Origin: UTCFX2 sp963788145
GTDB lineage: Bacteria; Chloroflexota; Anaerolineae; Anaerolineales; UBA4823
NCBI GenBank assembly: GCA_963788145.1
Contig: CAWBFQ010000007.1
Coordinates: 992,001-1,056,000, forward strand
Direction of reading: 5' to 3'
DNA: 64,000 nucleotides
In this document: piece by piece, positions 9,049 through 18,459 of the stretch
Position numbering within the stretch: the stretch's first letter is position 1
Layout of the letters: each line of letters starts with the position of its first letter
Notes under the pieces: model-generated
Seen by the model: the letters and a program-made list of their open reading frames with translations, nothing else
What the model was told of the DNA's origin: nothing
The model's database searches: none
Program-made: the position numbers and the translations under genes

Positions 9049-9924
9049 TCATGATTTAAAGGAAATGATTGGGGCAAAATCTTTCAAAAATTGGGTTGGG
9101 ATTTTGACCGGTATGCCGCTCTCGATTTCCACCCAAACCTCAAGCATATTTGCCCGGCATAAAAGCGCCTGATCGCGTCCCCGGTGGATTGAATAATGAC
9201 GAGTTGCAGTGGACCGATGAATGCCAGAAACCCAGGTGGAAATTTCCAATTCATCATCAAGTAAGGCTGGTTCTAAGTATTGGATCTGACAACGCCGCAA
9301 CAAAATCGCCAGCCCTTCTTCCTTCATCCGCTTCCAAGGCCAGTCAAATGCAGCGATTGCCTGAAACCCACATTCGTTTGCATAGGTCATATAGACTGCA
9401 TTGTTCACGTGCTGCATGGGGTCAAGATCTTGCCAGTTCACTCTATGCTGGATGCTGAATTTACCTGGTGGAGGCTCTGGCGGTTTGGGAAATGGCTGGC
9501 GCGGTGGGTAAGTTTCTGGAGCCCCGTCCGGGAAGAAATCCGCCGCAAACGATTTTGGGATCGATGCCGGGTATTGCCTGACTGCATCAAGATATACCCA
9601 GTCAGAATAAGCCTGGGCGCACATCTCGCCTGAATCCTCCAGATAAAACTCATATCTTCTCCGTGAACTAACCCTTCTAAAATCGCTGATCCAGGTTCGC
9701 ACGATCACACGATCGTTGTAGTGCAGCGGGCGCAGATATTCGATCTCTGTTTCGCGGATGATCCAGTAATGGCCTGTCTCCGAGTAACGAGCCTGGTCGT
9801 ATCCTGCCGCGGCTGAAGCATCAAAAGCTGTTTCCTGCATCCAGCGTAAGTAATTGACGCTATTCAGATGACCGTTGGCGTCGCATTCATAATTGCGTAC
9901 ACGAAAGGAGCGGTTAAAGATCAT
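9049..9924 (-). CDS. Tandem hotdog acyl-ACP/acyl-CoA thioesterase
   Basis: A 291-residue protein with two hotdog domains, as in the FatA/acyl-ACP thioesterase family. Domain 1 (residues ~1-140) has RNYECDANGHLNSVNYLRW. Domain 2 (~155-285) has VNWQDLDPMQHVNNAVYMTY. The two halves share the D-x-x-x-H-x-N active-site pattern, with His replaced by similar positions in each. It is expected to release fatty acids from a carrier and so set chain length or supply free acids. It lies 15 bp downstream of the SRAP gene at the end of a four-gene minus-strand group. It ends 26 bp from glmM. Confidence 0.82.
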   Translation of the reverse strand: MIFNRSFRVRNYECDANGHLNSVNYLRWMQETAFDASAAAGYDQARYSETGHYWIIRETEIEYLRPLHYNDRVIVRTWISDFRRVSSRRRYEFYLEDSGEMCAQAYSDWVYLDAVRQYPASIPKSFAADFFPDGAPETYPPRQPFPKPPEPPPGKFSIQHRVNWQDLDPMQHVNNAVYMTYANECGFQAIAAFDWPWKRMKEEGLAILLRRCQIQYLEPALLDDELEISTWVSGIHRSTATRHYSIHRGRDQALLCRANMLEVWVEIESGIPVKIPTQFLKDFAPIISFKS

Positions 9925-9939
9925 CGCGAGCGATCCCCT

Positions 9940-10614
9940 CTAAGCCTCCACTGGTTGGATTAAGCCTGGGTTATCGTTGTCGGGTTTGTTAACCATCCGC
10001 GAAACCGGATAAGCCATCATTTCTGCCGCCGGATACGGTATCAATAATTTGCTCAGTTCTTGTGCGGGCTGTTCGTTGGAATCTAACCATAAAGAATAAG
10101 CTTCAGGGTGTAGTATCACGGGCATTCGGTCGTGAATCCCTTGGATCAGCTCGTTAGGTTGGGTCGTAATGATTGCGCACGAATAGATTGTTGATCCTTC
10201 TGGCGATTCCCATCGCTCCCATAAGCCTGCAAATCCAAAGGGCTTGCCGTTTTTGAGTTGAATGTACATTGGGGTTTTCGCTTTTTGATCTTTCGCTGCT
10301 TTCCACTCATAAAAACCATTGGCTGGGATAAGGCAGCGTCGTCGTCGGAAAGCGCTCTTAAAAGCGGGTTTTTCATGCAACGTCTCGCTGCGGGCGTTGA
10401 TCATCCGGTTTCCCGTAGAGGGGTCTTTAGACCAAAAGGGTATCAAACCCCAGATGAAATAGTCGATCTGATGCTTGCCATCGTTAGGGACAACTGCCAC
10501 CGGTTGGGTTGGTGAGATGTTATAACGCGGCTGAGGAGCTTCGGGGATATTCAGCCAGGGAAAAGCTTCTCTTAGATCATTCGGATCAGCCGTGAGTGTA
10601 AAGCGACCGCACAT
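9940..10614 (-). CDS. SRAP (YedK/HMCES) abasic-site shielding protein
   Basis: A 224-residue SOS-response-associated peptidase-fold protein. It begins MCGRFTLT, so Cys2 becomes the N-terminal nucleophile after Met removal. That Cys is known to form a thiazolidine crosslink with abasic sites in single-stranded DNA. Other family residues present: Asn in RYNISPTQP, the MINARSETLHEKPAFK segment, Glu in IPANGFYEWK and His in GIHDRMPVIL. It is cytosolic and protects stalled replication intermediates. The genomic neighbours (LCP protein upstream, thioesterase downstream) do not explain its role. No LexA-type box was recognised. Confidence 0.93.
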   Translation of the reverse strand: MCGRFTLTADPNDLREAFPWLNIPEAPQPRYNISPTQPVAVVPNDGKHQIDYFIWGLIPFWSKDPSTGNRMINARSETLHEKPAFKSAFRRRRCLIPANGFYEWKAAKDQKAKTPMYIQLKNGKPFGFAGLWERWESPEGSTIYSCAIITTQPNELIQGIHDRMPVILHPEAYSLWLDSNEQPAQELSKLLIPYPAAEMMAYPVSRMVNKPDNDNPGLIQPVEA

Positions 10615-10643
10615 GGTTCATCTTCCTTGGGGGGTTTTCTCAA

Positions 10644-12077
10644 TTAGGGGAGCTGGTTCTTGGCAGCCCAATCACTGCCGATATAGACCTCGATATCAGA
10701 AGCTCCGTTGGGTTCGAATTTGATGATGATTTTGCCAGGACCGATGTTCATCAAACCGGCCAGATATTGAATTGCATAAGGATTGCCGCTATGATCGATG
10801 ATAGTAGATGCGCTATAAGCCTGGTCTGCTGCAGCGACCTGGATGACATTTGCCCCCTGGCTTCGCAGGTATTCGGCAGTTTGTTCCGCCAGGGTGGGGT
10901 CGCCGCTGCCATTATAAAGGATAATCCTGGCCGCCTCGCTTTTCATCTGCTCGGCTGGGCTGCCAGGAACCTGTGGGCTAATGCTGCCGGAAGTGGCGAA
11001 GATCTCGTCGCGCAGAGTGAAGATGTCATCCGGGATGGGAATCAAGATTGATAACCCATCTGGTGAAAAACCAAAGAAAACATCGCCTTTATCGATTACG
11101 CCTCGCTTGATGTTTTCCTCCGGCACATCTTTAGCCAGCAGGGCCAGTTTAATGGCATCATCAAGCGCCAGGTTTGTGCGAATGCCTGAGGCTAATTCAT
11201 TATATAGCGCAGGCGCTTTCTCGATCAAAATAGGCAACATATCCACGTTCACAATCTTGTCACGGATGGCCATGATCACCTGCTGCTGCCGGCGGGCGCG
11301 GTCAAAGTCGCCGCCTTCGGTGTAGCGTGTTCGCGCGTATGCCAATGCCCATTCACCCGGCAAAGTCTGGATGCCGGATTGCAGCTTTTTCTTGGTTTTA
11401 GAACCCGTGCCGAGCAAGTCAATCGTGATTGCAGCCGGGACGTCGATCTTAACCCCGCCGATTTCATCAATAAAGCGGACGAATGCCCCAAAATCAACCT
11501 GAGCATAATAGTTGATCGGCACCCCCAGAAAGGTTTCGACTGTTTTAACAGCCAGAGCCGGGCCGCCGCCGGGCAATTTGTAGGCATCCCCTAGATAATA
11601 GGCTGTATTGATCTTACCATGCTTAAAACCAGGGATCGCCACCCATAAGTCACGGGGAATTGAGAGGATTCCGGCAGTCTTGGTCTGCGGATCGAGTGTG
11701 AGCAGGATCATCGTATCGCTACGCGATGCTTCGGATTGAGATTCCCAGTCGCGGTAATCCAGTCCGAGAATCAGGATGGTTACTCGCCCGGCTCCATCCC
11801 AGGGCGTCAATTGCGCCCCGAGCTGGGGCGGATCAGATGCAGCTAGTTCGCTGGGTAAAGGCGGCAGTGGTGTTCCTTGTGCGTCCAGCCTGGGCGTGGT
11901 TGTACTCCCCAGGATTTTTGGGCCAAACTTACCGCCCTCGGCCAAGGTTGTGGTTAATTCACGAGTGACAAAGAAAGCCCCAATCGCTGCCCCGCATGCC
12001 AGGGTTAAGATCAGCAGCAATGAGAGCAGTGGGATGATTGGAAAAGCTGTTTTGGAAGGTTTTTTATTTTGATTCAT
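10644..12077 (-). CDS. LytR-CpsA-Psr (LCP) family cell-wall ligase with LytR_C domain
   Basis: A 477-residue membrane-anchored protein with one N-terminal transmembrane helix (residues ~14-36), an LCP domain (~95-330) and a C-terminal LytR_C domain (~385-470). LCP motifs: TILILGLDYRD, SDTMILLTLDPQTK, ILSIPRDLWV and the FDRARRQQQVI arginine segment. LCP enzymes transfer undecaprenyl-linked glycans to the cell wall outside the membrane in monoderm bacteria, which fits the glycan-assembly genes elsewhere in the window. It is downstream of the anchored helical-repeat protein (25-bp gap) and upstream of the SRAP gene, all on the same strand. Confidence 0.9.
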   Translation of the reverse strand: MNQNKKPSKTAFPIIPLLSLLLILTLACGAAIGAFFVTRELTTTLAEGGKFGPKILGSTTTPRLDAQGTPLPPLPSELAASDPPQLGAQLTPWDGAGRVTILILGLDYRDWESQSEASRSDTMILLTLDPQTKTAGILSIPRDLWVAIPGFKHGKINTAYYLGDAYKLPGGGPALAVKTVETFLGVPINYYAQVDFGAFVRFIDEIGGVKIDVPAAITIDLLGTGSKTKKKLQSGIQTLPGEWALAYARTRYTEGGDFDRARRQQQVIMAIRDKIVNVDMLPILIEKAPALYNELASGIRTNLALDDAIKLALLAKDVPEENIKRGVIDKGDVFFGFSPDGLSILIPIPDDIFTLRDEIFATSGSISPQVPGSPAEQMKSEAARIILYNGSGDPTLAEQTAEYLRSQGANVIQVAAADQAYSASTIIDHSGNPYAIQYLAGLMNIGPGKIIIKFEPNGASDIEVYIGSDWAAKNQLP

Positions 12078-12102
12078 GGTTAATTCAATGTCCGACCGCT
12101 CA

Positions 12103-13365
12103 TTATTGAGGTGAGACCTCTGATGGTTGCGCCACGGATGCCGCAGTGGTATCGGTAGGAATTGGCGGTTCTGGAGTGTTGGTCGGCGCTTCGAGTGTAT
12201 TGGTAGGTGGTACAGGTGTATTGGTTGGAGGTTCCACTACCGGTAGCGTGTTTGTCGGAATTGGAGGGTTCCCTGTTGTCGGGCTGGGAGTAATCAACGG
12301 CGAGAACGTGGCTGTTGGTAGAGGTGTTTCAGCAGTTGGCAGGGGTATTTCACCGGTCGCAGTGGGTGTGGCGCTGGGCGGCGAGCATTGTAGAGCAACG
12401 TTCTGGATCTTCTCTTGTAAGGCTGCATCTGCGCCGATGGAGAGAGCCAGTTCATATTGTTGTTGAGCGGCGCACCAATCCTTGCCGCTCGCCAGTTTAT
12501 CGCCATATTGGATCAGCACTTCACGATATCTGGCGCTTGCTGTCCATCCAGATGCATCCATCAACCCAGGGGCAGCAGCAGCCACCTGGCTGAAATATTG
12601 GACGGCTTGTGCGGGATCCACTTCCCAAAAGCTTGAGCCGATCAAATATAAGCGCGCCAGTTCGCGGGCTGAATTTGCTTGCGCATCTAATATCGCAAAT
12701 CGTGCAGCCAGGGCCAGATCGTAGATGCCCCCATTCAGATCACCATATTTCCAGATTTTATCAAATCCTCGCATTCGTAATGAGAGGAACAGCATCCCAT
12801 CAACCCGCGCTGTTTGATACGCTGAGTTTGCCTTGCGCAACGTGATCAGGGTATCAATTGTCTCGGTCCACTTCTCTTCTGCAAAAAACGCCTGCCCCGA
12901 TTTAAATAAATCCTCGACAGGGCGTAAATCTCGGGTTGGTGTTGGGGCGTTGGTGGGAGGTGGAGCTGTGGGCGTCGCGGTAGCATACAGAACTGCCATC
13001 ACTTCCGCCATTTTATCGGTCGCACCAGGATAGGACGGATTTTGAGAGATAACGAATTCTAATCGTTGGTAGGCGACATCATATCGTTCTTCAGCCAGGT
13101 CTTGCATTGCCAGGGCAAATTGTTCATCCACACTGGATCTGGCGAGCATCGTTGCGGTTTCATGCTGGCTCCGAGTCCCCGACTGGAACCCGGCGAACGC
13201 ACCAGCCCCTAATGAAAATAGAACCACGATCCCCATCAGGACAGCCCATAACAGGAATCGAAAAATGGTTCTGCGACTGTTGTTACGCTTACTGACTGCC
13301 TCGATTTTAATAGGCGGCTTTGAGTTTGAGGAAATAATTGGAGGTTGATTTGGATTTATTGGCAT
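12103..13365 (-). CDS. Membrane-anchored helical-repeat protein with Pro/Thr tail
   Basis: A 420-residue protein of unrecognised function. It has a cytosolic N-terminus, one transmembrane helix (~34-56), then helical repeats of TPR character (FALAMQDLAEERYDVAYQRL near 85-105, and similar 30-40 residue units to ~325). A short Pro/Thr linker near 135-150 precedes a long C-terminal tail of PTNTPVPPTNT-like units. Residues after the anchor should face outward, and the low-complexity tail resembles a wall-spanning or O-glycosylated stalk. Because it is directly upstream of the LCP ligase gene, a role in envelope assembly is plausible, but this is inference. Confidence 0.65.
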   Translation of the reverse strand: MPINPNQPPIISSNSKPPIKIEAVSKRNNSRRTIFRFLLWAVLMGIVVLFSLGAGAFAGFQSGTRSQHETATMLARSSVDEQFALAMQDLAEERYDVAYQRLEFVISQNPSYPGATDKMAEVMAVLYATATPTAPPPTNAPTPTRDLRPVEDLFKSGQAFFAEEKWTETIDTLITLRKANSAYQTARVDGMLFLSLRMRGFDKIWKYGDLNGGIYDLALAARFAILDAQANSARELARLYLIGSSFWEVDPAQAVQYFSQVAAAAPGLMDASGWTASARYREVLIQYGDKLASGKDWCAAQQQYELALSIGADAALQEKIQNVALQCSPPSATPTATGEIPLPTAETPLPTATFSPLITPSPTTGNPPIPTNTLPVVEPPTNTPVPPTNTLEAPTNTPEPPIPTDTTAASVAQPSEVSPQ

Positions 13366-13403
13366 ATCTTAAATCAGACGTTTTGAGGCATACTTTGGTT
13401 CCT

Positions 13404-13453
13404 AAAAAAAGTGGGGTTTCAGGGAAGGCAACGCCTGTCTCCTGAAACCCCAC
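13404..13453 (-). terminator. Rho-independent terminator of osmC
   Basis: A GTGGGGTTTCAGG / CCTGAAACCCCAC hairpin at 13411-13453, followed on the minus strand by a run of seven T. It lies between osmC and the anchored helical-repeat gene. Confidence 0.88.
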
Positions 13454-13508
13454 TGTCATCCACCCGTCAATCCTGATCCGTCTTTGGACCTTATTTAAAC
13501 AGGAAGGA

Positions 13509-13934
13509 TTAGACCAAACGAGCACTCAGGGTGATTTCCACACCCGCAAGAGCATTTGAGACCGGGCAGCCTACTTTGGCTCCCTCGGCAGTTTTAATAA
13601 AGGTCTCCTGATCGATCCCGGGTACTTCAGCTTCCGTTTCTAAATGGATGTGGGTAATTCGAGATTTCCCGTCGACCTTTCCAAGATATACTGTTGCCTT
13701 TGTAGTGACGCGCTTGGGTGTGAATCCGGCTCGCCCTAAATCCGCGCTGAAGGCCATGGAGAAACAACCCGCATGTGCGGCGCCGATCAATTCCTCGGGA
13801 TTGGTTCCTGCGCCTTCTTCAAAGCGTGATGCGAAAGTATAAGGACCTTCAAAAAAACCATCACCGATCTTCATCGTACCGCGGCCTTCACGCAAACTGC
13901 CTTCCCAGGTCGCTTGAGCAAATCTTTCTGACAT
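13509..13934 (-). CDS. osmC: OsmC/Ohr family hydroperoxide reductase
   Basis: A 141-residue OsmC-type thiol peroxidase that reduces organic hydroperoxides. The two catalytic cysteines are present in AHAGCFSMAF (near residue 57) and KVGCPVSNAL (near residue 125), and the conserved EELIGAAHA helix and the family Arg/Glu positions are seen. The form with FEGPYTFASRFEEG is the OsmC subclass rather than Ohr. AGGAGGAT precedes the ATG. It lies 48 bp after rpoC and ends in a strong terminator, so it may be transcribed from its own promoter or by read-through from rpoC. Confidence 0.93.
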   Translation of the reverse strand: MSERFAQATWEGSLREGRGTMKIGDGFFEGPYTFASRFEEGAGTNPEELIGAAHAGCFSMAFSADLGRAGFTPKRVTTKATVYLGKVDGKSRITHIHLETEAEVPGIDQETFIKTAEGAKVGCPVSNALAGVEITLSARLV

Positions 13935-13982
13935 AAACCTATCCTCCTATATCAATAAAACTCTCAATGACTGTGTTCTTTT

Positions 13983-16900
13983 CTAGTCTGAGAGGTCATA
14001 ATCCAGGTCTGAGATCGTTTCGCCCTCAAACGGCAGATCGGAGTACATATTCGAATCCGGGCGCTCGACATCGTTAAGCGCTGCAAAGCGTCCGCGCACG
14101 AAACCTGTCCCGGCCGGGATCAGCTTACCAATAATCACATTCTCCTTCAGACCGAAGAGCGGGTCCTCGGTCGCTGCAATTGCTGCGCCTGCCAGTACTT
14201 TGATCGTATGCTGGAAGGAAGATGCCGACAGGAACGAATCGGTGCTTAAAGATGCCTTTGTGATCCCCAACAGGATTTCAATGAACTTGGCTGGACGTTT
14301 CCCTTCACTTAGAAGTTGATCGTTGACTCGCTTCAACTCAAGGAAATCAACCAGATCTCCAGGTAAGTAATGTGTGTCGCCTGGTCGGGTGACTTGCACT
14401 TTTGAGATCATCTTGCGGATGATTACCTCGTAATGCTTGTCATTAATATTCTGTCCTTGCGAACGGTACACCTTCTGCACCTCGTTGAGCAGGTACATCT
14501 GGCAGGCTTGCCGACCCTGGATTCGGAGTATGCGGTGGGGGTTCAGGGAACCTTCCGTCAGAGGTTGACCGGCTTCGACAAAGTGGCCATCCCGAACGAT
14601 CATGCGAGCAGTGCTTGGGATATCGTACGTAGCTTCCTGGCGGCTTTCATAGGAGACAACCACTTTAATTGTTCCGCCGGCGCCATTGTCGGTTTCGATC
14701 CGCACTCGGCCTGCATTTTGAGCCGTGATCTTTGTGTCTTCTCCCACGCAGGCTAACACGTCCCCTTGGACGACTTCACCGCCGTCTTCGATTTTGATCT
14801 CCCATCCCTCTGGGATATTATATTCGTCGCTGATCATCTCACTGTGTTCAACGTGCGCCAGGCGCAGATCCGAATATCGGTCTGATTGACTGACATGGAC
14901 GATGCCGCTGATCTCTGCTACAACTGCTTCGCCTTTTGGCATTTTGCGGGCTTCGAACAATTCCTCGACTCGTGGAAGACCCGTTGTGATATCGCCGCCT
15001 GCTGCCACACCACCTGTATGGAAAGTGCGCAAAGTGAGTTGTGTGCCAGGTTCGCCGATGGATTGAGCAGCTACTATTCCAACCGCAGCGCCAACCTCCA
15101 CCATTCGACCACGTCCCAGGTCCAATCCATAACAGCGAGCGCAAATTCCGTGGTTTAATTCGCATGTCAGCGGCGATCGGACTTTAACCTCTTTGATTCC
15201 AGCGTTGACAATTCGGCGGACCAGATCATGATCAAGTACATCGTTCCGCTCTGCCAGGATTTCGCCGGTTTGTGGGTCAATCACGTTTTCGCAAATCAAC
15301 CGGCCATACAAGCGCACATTCATCGATTGTCCGGCAATATCGTCGCTGCTGCGAATCCAGGCGCCCTCGTGCGTATCACAATCATCGTCGTTAATAATCA
15401 CATCCTGGGCGACATCCACCAATCGGCGGGTCAGGTAACCAGCGTCGGCGGTGCGCAGGGCGGTATCTGCCAGGCCCTTACGAGCTCCATGGGTCGAGAT
15501 GAAATACTCAAGCGCATTCAAGCCTTCTCGGAAGTTCGAACGAATTGGTAGTGGAATGATTCGCCCGGATGGGTCAGCCATCAGGCCGCGCATTCCAGCT
15601 AATTGTGAGATTGGGCCAAAACCGCCTTTGGTTGCGCCAGAAATTGCCTGGGCGGCCAGATTGCCATCTGGGTCCATTCGCCTTCTGACCGCATCTGCCA
15701 CCTGATTGGTAGTCCGTTGCCAGATTTCAATGACGCGCTCATTTTGCTCTTGTTCGGTCAATAGACCCCGCCGGAAATCGCGCGAAATCGTGTCCGCTTC
15801 CTGGAGCGATTTGGTAATGATCTCACCTTTTTCCTCTGGTACAGTGATATCAGAAACCGATAGCGAGTAACCCGAGCGGGTAGCATATTCAAACCCGATG
15901 TCTTTGATGGCATCGGCGATGTCTGGTGTGTTTTCTTCCCCACTCACCTCATATAAGATCGCCATCAAATCTTTTAGCGCGCCTTTATCCAGTTGGTCGT
16001 TGACAAATTGAATTTCAGGTGGCAGGACACGGTTAAACAACATCCGGCCAATTGTTGTTTCTACCAACCGTTCCTCTGGCTGGGGCAAGCGGTTGTTTTC
16101 ATCGTCATACCAGGTTTTGGTCAACAACTTGACATTGGAATGGATCTCGATCTGCCCCAACCGATAAGCCAACTCGGCTTCGTCCATATCGGCGAAGACG
16201 CGCCCATCGCCTTTGTGCTTACGTTTATCAGCTTTGGTCAGATAATAGACACCCAGGACCATATCCTTGGAAGGGCTGATGATAGGCTCCCCATCTGCCG
16301 GTTTCAGCAGGTTGTGCGAGGAGAGCATCAATTGGCGTGATTCTTGAAACCGCCTTTTGAGAAAGCGGTACATGTACTGCCATTTGGTCGCCGTCGAAGT
16401 CCGCGTTAAAGGCGGTCGTTACCAGCGGATGGAGTTGGATTGCACTGCCCTCGATCAAAACAGGCTCAAAGGCCTGGATACCCAGACGATGGAGGGTTGG
16501 AGCGCGGTTGAGGAGCACCGGACGCTCCTTGATGACTTCCTCTAAAACTTCCCATACCTCTGGACGATTGCGTTCAATGAAGCGTCGTGCGCCTTTCACG
16601 TTGGCGGCATAGTTATGGGATACCAGGCGAGAAATAACGAATGGCCGATACAGTTCCAGCGCCATTGTTTTTGGCAAGCCGCACTGGAAGAGTTTCAGCT
16701 TTGGACCTACGACAATCACCGAACGACCGGAATAATCCACCCGCTTACCAAGCAAGTTGCGGCGGAAACGTCCTTTCTTACCTTTCAACATATCACTGAG
16801 AGATTTCAATTCTCGTCTACCTCGGCGGGATAATACCTTGCCGCGTTGAGAATTATCAATCAGAGAATCCACTGCTTCTTGCAGCATCCGTTTTTCATTA

Positions 16901-18279
16901 CGAACGATCACATCCGGCGCGCCAAGCTCAAGCAAGCGCTTGAGGCGATTGTTGCGGTTGATCACCCGGCGGTAGAGGTCATTCAGGTCGGATGTCGCGA
17001 AACGGCCGCCATCTAATTGCACCATCGGGCGGAGATCCGGTGGAATGACCGGTAGCACGGTCAGCACCATCCATTCGGGTCGGTTGCCAGAACGCCGGAA
17101 TGCTTCCACCACTTTCAATCGTTTGGTGGCTTTTTTGCGCTTCTGTTTGCTTCGTGATGTTCGAACCTCGTGCCAGAGATCCTGCCCAAGCTTATCTAAA
17201 TCCAATCGGCGCAGGATATCATAGAATGCTTCAGCGCCCATATCAGCCCGAAACACCTGTCCCCAGCGCGATTTAAGCTCGCGATAGCGCGTCTCTCCCA
17301 TAAATGTCAGTGGACGCAGTTCGAGAAGTTCATCGCGCAGGCGCGAATTTTCATCTCGCACCGCAACGGACTGATCATCCAGAAGACCGCGCAATCCTTC
17401 CATCTCCAGATCAGCCTCGGATCGAATTTTGTCCTTGTCCATTTGGACGTGTTCGTGTTCGCTTTTCTTCTGGGTGTTAAGTTCTACTTCGATCTCTTCA
17501 AGGCGCTCTTTAACAACCTGTTGCACTTTGGCGAGATGATTTTTGTTGACTTTCTCACCCTCTTCTACCACGATGATTTCGGTGTCCGGGAAATGGATGG
17601 TTGTGCGGGCAACCTTGTTGATCAGTTCCTGCAAATTATCTTCGAGGCGCTTGCCGGCGTTGATGATCGGCTCCAGTTTTTCAGCGATCATCTCGTTATA
17701 TTGCGTTTCGATGCCTGCCTGGCGCTGGGTGAGTTCGTTCAGATTTCGATCTCGTCCAGCCTTGACTTCCGCAATACGCGCGTTAATCTTGGCTGCCTGT
17801 TCTCTTTCAGTGATTGTGATCTTGTCTTCCAGCCTTTTTAAGGCTTTCTGCCGCGCATCTTCATCGACAAAGGTCACCACATATTGGGCAAAATAAAGTA
17901 CGCGGTCTAGATTGCGGCGAGAGATATCTAAGAGCAAGCCTAAGTAGGATGGTATTCGCCGGGTGTACCAAACGTGAGCAACCGGCGCAGAAAGTTCAAT
18001 ATGTCCCATTCGTTCTCGGCGCACCGATGAGCGGGTGACTTCAACCCCACATTTATCACACGTGATGCCCTTATAGCGAATATTCTTGTATTTGCCGCAG
18101 TAACATTGCCAGTCACGGGTCGGTCCAAAGATCGCTTCACAAAAAAGGCCATCCTTTTCTGGACGCAGTCGTCGGTAATTGATGGTCTCTGGCTTGAGTA
18201 CCTCTCCATAGGACCAGCTACGGATGGTCTCTGGTGAAGCCAGGCTAATACGCAGTGCAGTCAAACCCTTGGTTTCCAC
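13983..18279 (-). CDS. rpoC: DNA-directed RNA polymerase subunit beta' (frameshifted in this sequence)
   Basis: The beta' subunit, about 1,430 residues when the frame is repaired. The N-terminal zinc ribbon (CYCGKYKN...CDKCGVEV), the catalytic NADFDGDQMAVHV loop, the bridge-helix/trigger-loop region and the second Zn site (CELNHGICARCYG) are all present. It starts at GTG (18279) with AGGAGG 10 nt upstream. At 16341-16347 one extra A (TCAAGAA where TCAGAA is expected between KAVS and ESRQL) moves the reading frame, splitting the gene into two overlapping open frames. Since rpoC is essential, this is almost certainly a base-calling or assembly error. rpoB is not adjacent: the gene directly upstream is a sensor kinase. 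Confidence 0.95.
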
Positions 18280-18349
18280 TATAGAATTGCCTCCTAGCGT
18301 GAGAATCAGAGAAAGTGGTCCCTCGAATACCTATCATACAAACAAAGGC

Positions 18350-18378
18350 AAGCGCATGAGATTTGTACTCAGGCGCTT
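18350..18378 (-). promoter_or_regulatory. Hairpin in the rpoC 5' leader
   Basis: An 11-bp stem with one mismatch (AAGCGCCTGAG / CTCATGCGCTT on the minus strand) and a 7-nt loop. It starts about 20 nt after the predicted transcript start and 70 nt before the rpoC GTG. It has no clear U-run, so it may stabilise the mRNA or bind a regulator rather than terminate. Confidence 0.5.
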
Positions 18379-18403
18379 ACCAGGAACTCTTTTTGGACAT
18401 TAC

Positions 18404-18432
18404 ATTATACCGAAATGAACCCTGATTGGCAA
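18404..18432 (-). promoter_or_regulatory. sigma70-type promoter of rpoC
   Basis: TTGCCA and a perfect TATAAT separated by 17 bp on the minus strand, giving a leader of about 120 nt before the rpoC start codon. Confidence 0.8.
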
Positions 18433-18459
18433 GACCCTGTGGCAGATATTAAGAAATAT

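Noticed and set aside
13983..18279. A naturally split rpoC
   Set aside because: The split falls a few residues after the catalytic NADFDGD loop with overlapping frames and no second start site of quality. A one-base error explains it.
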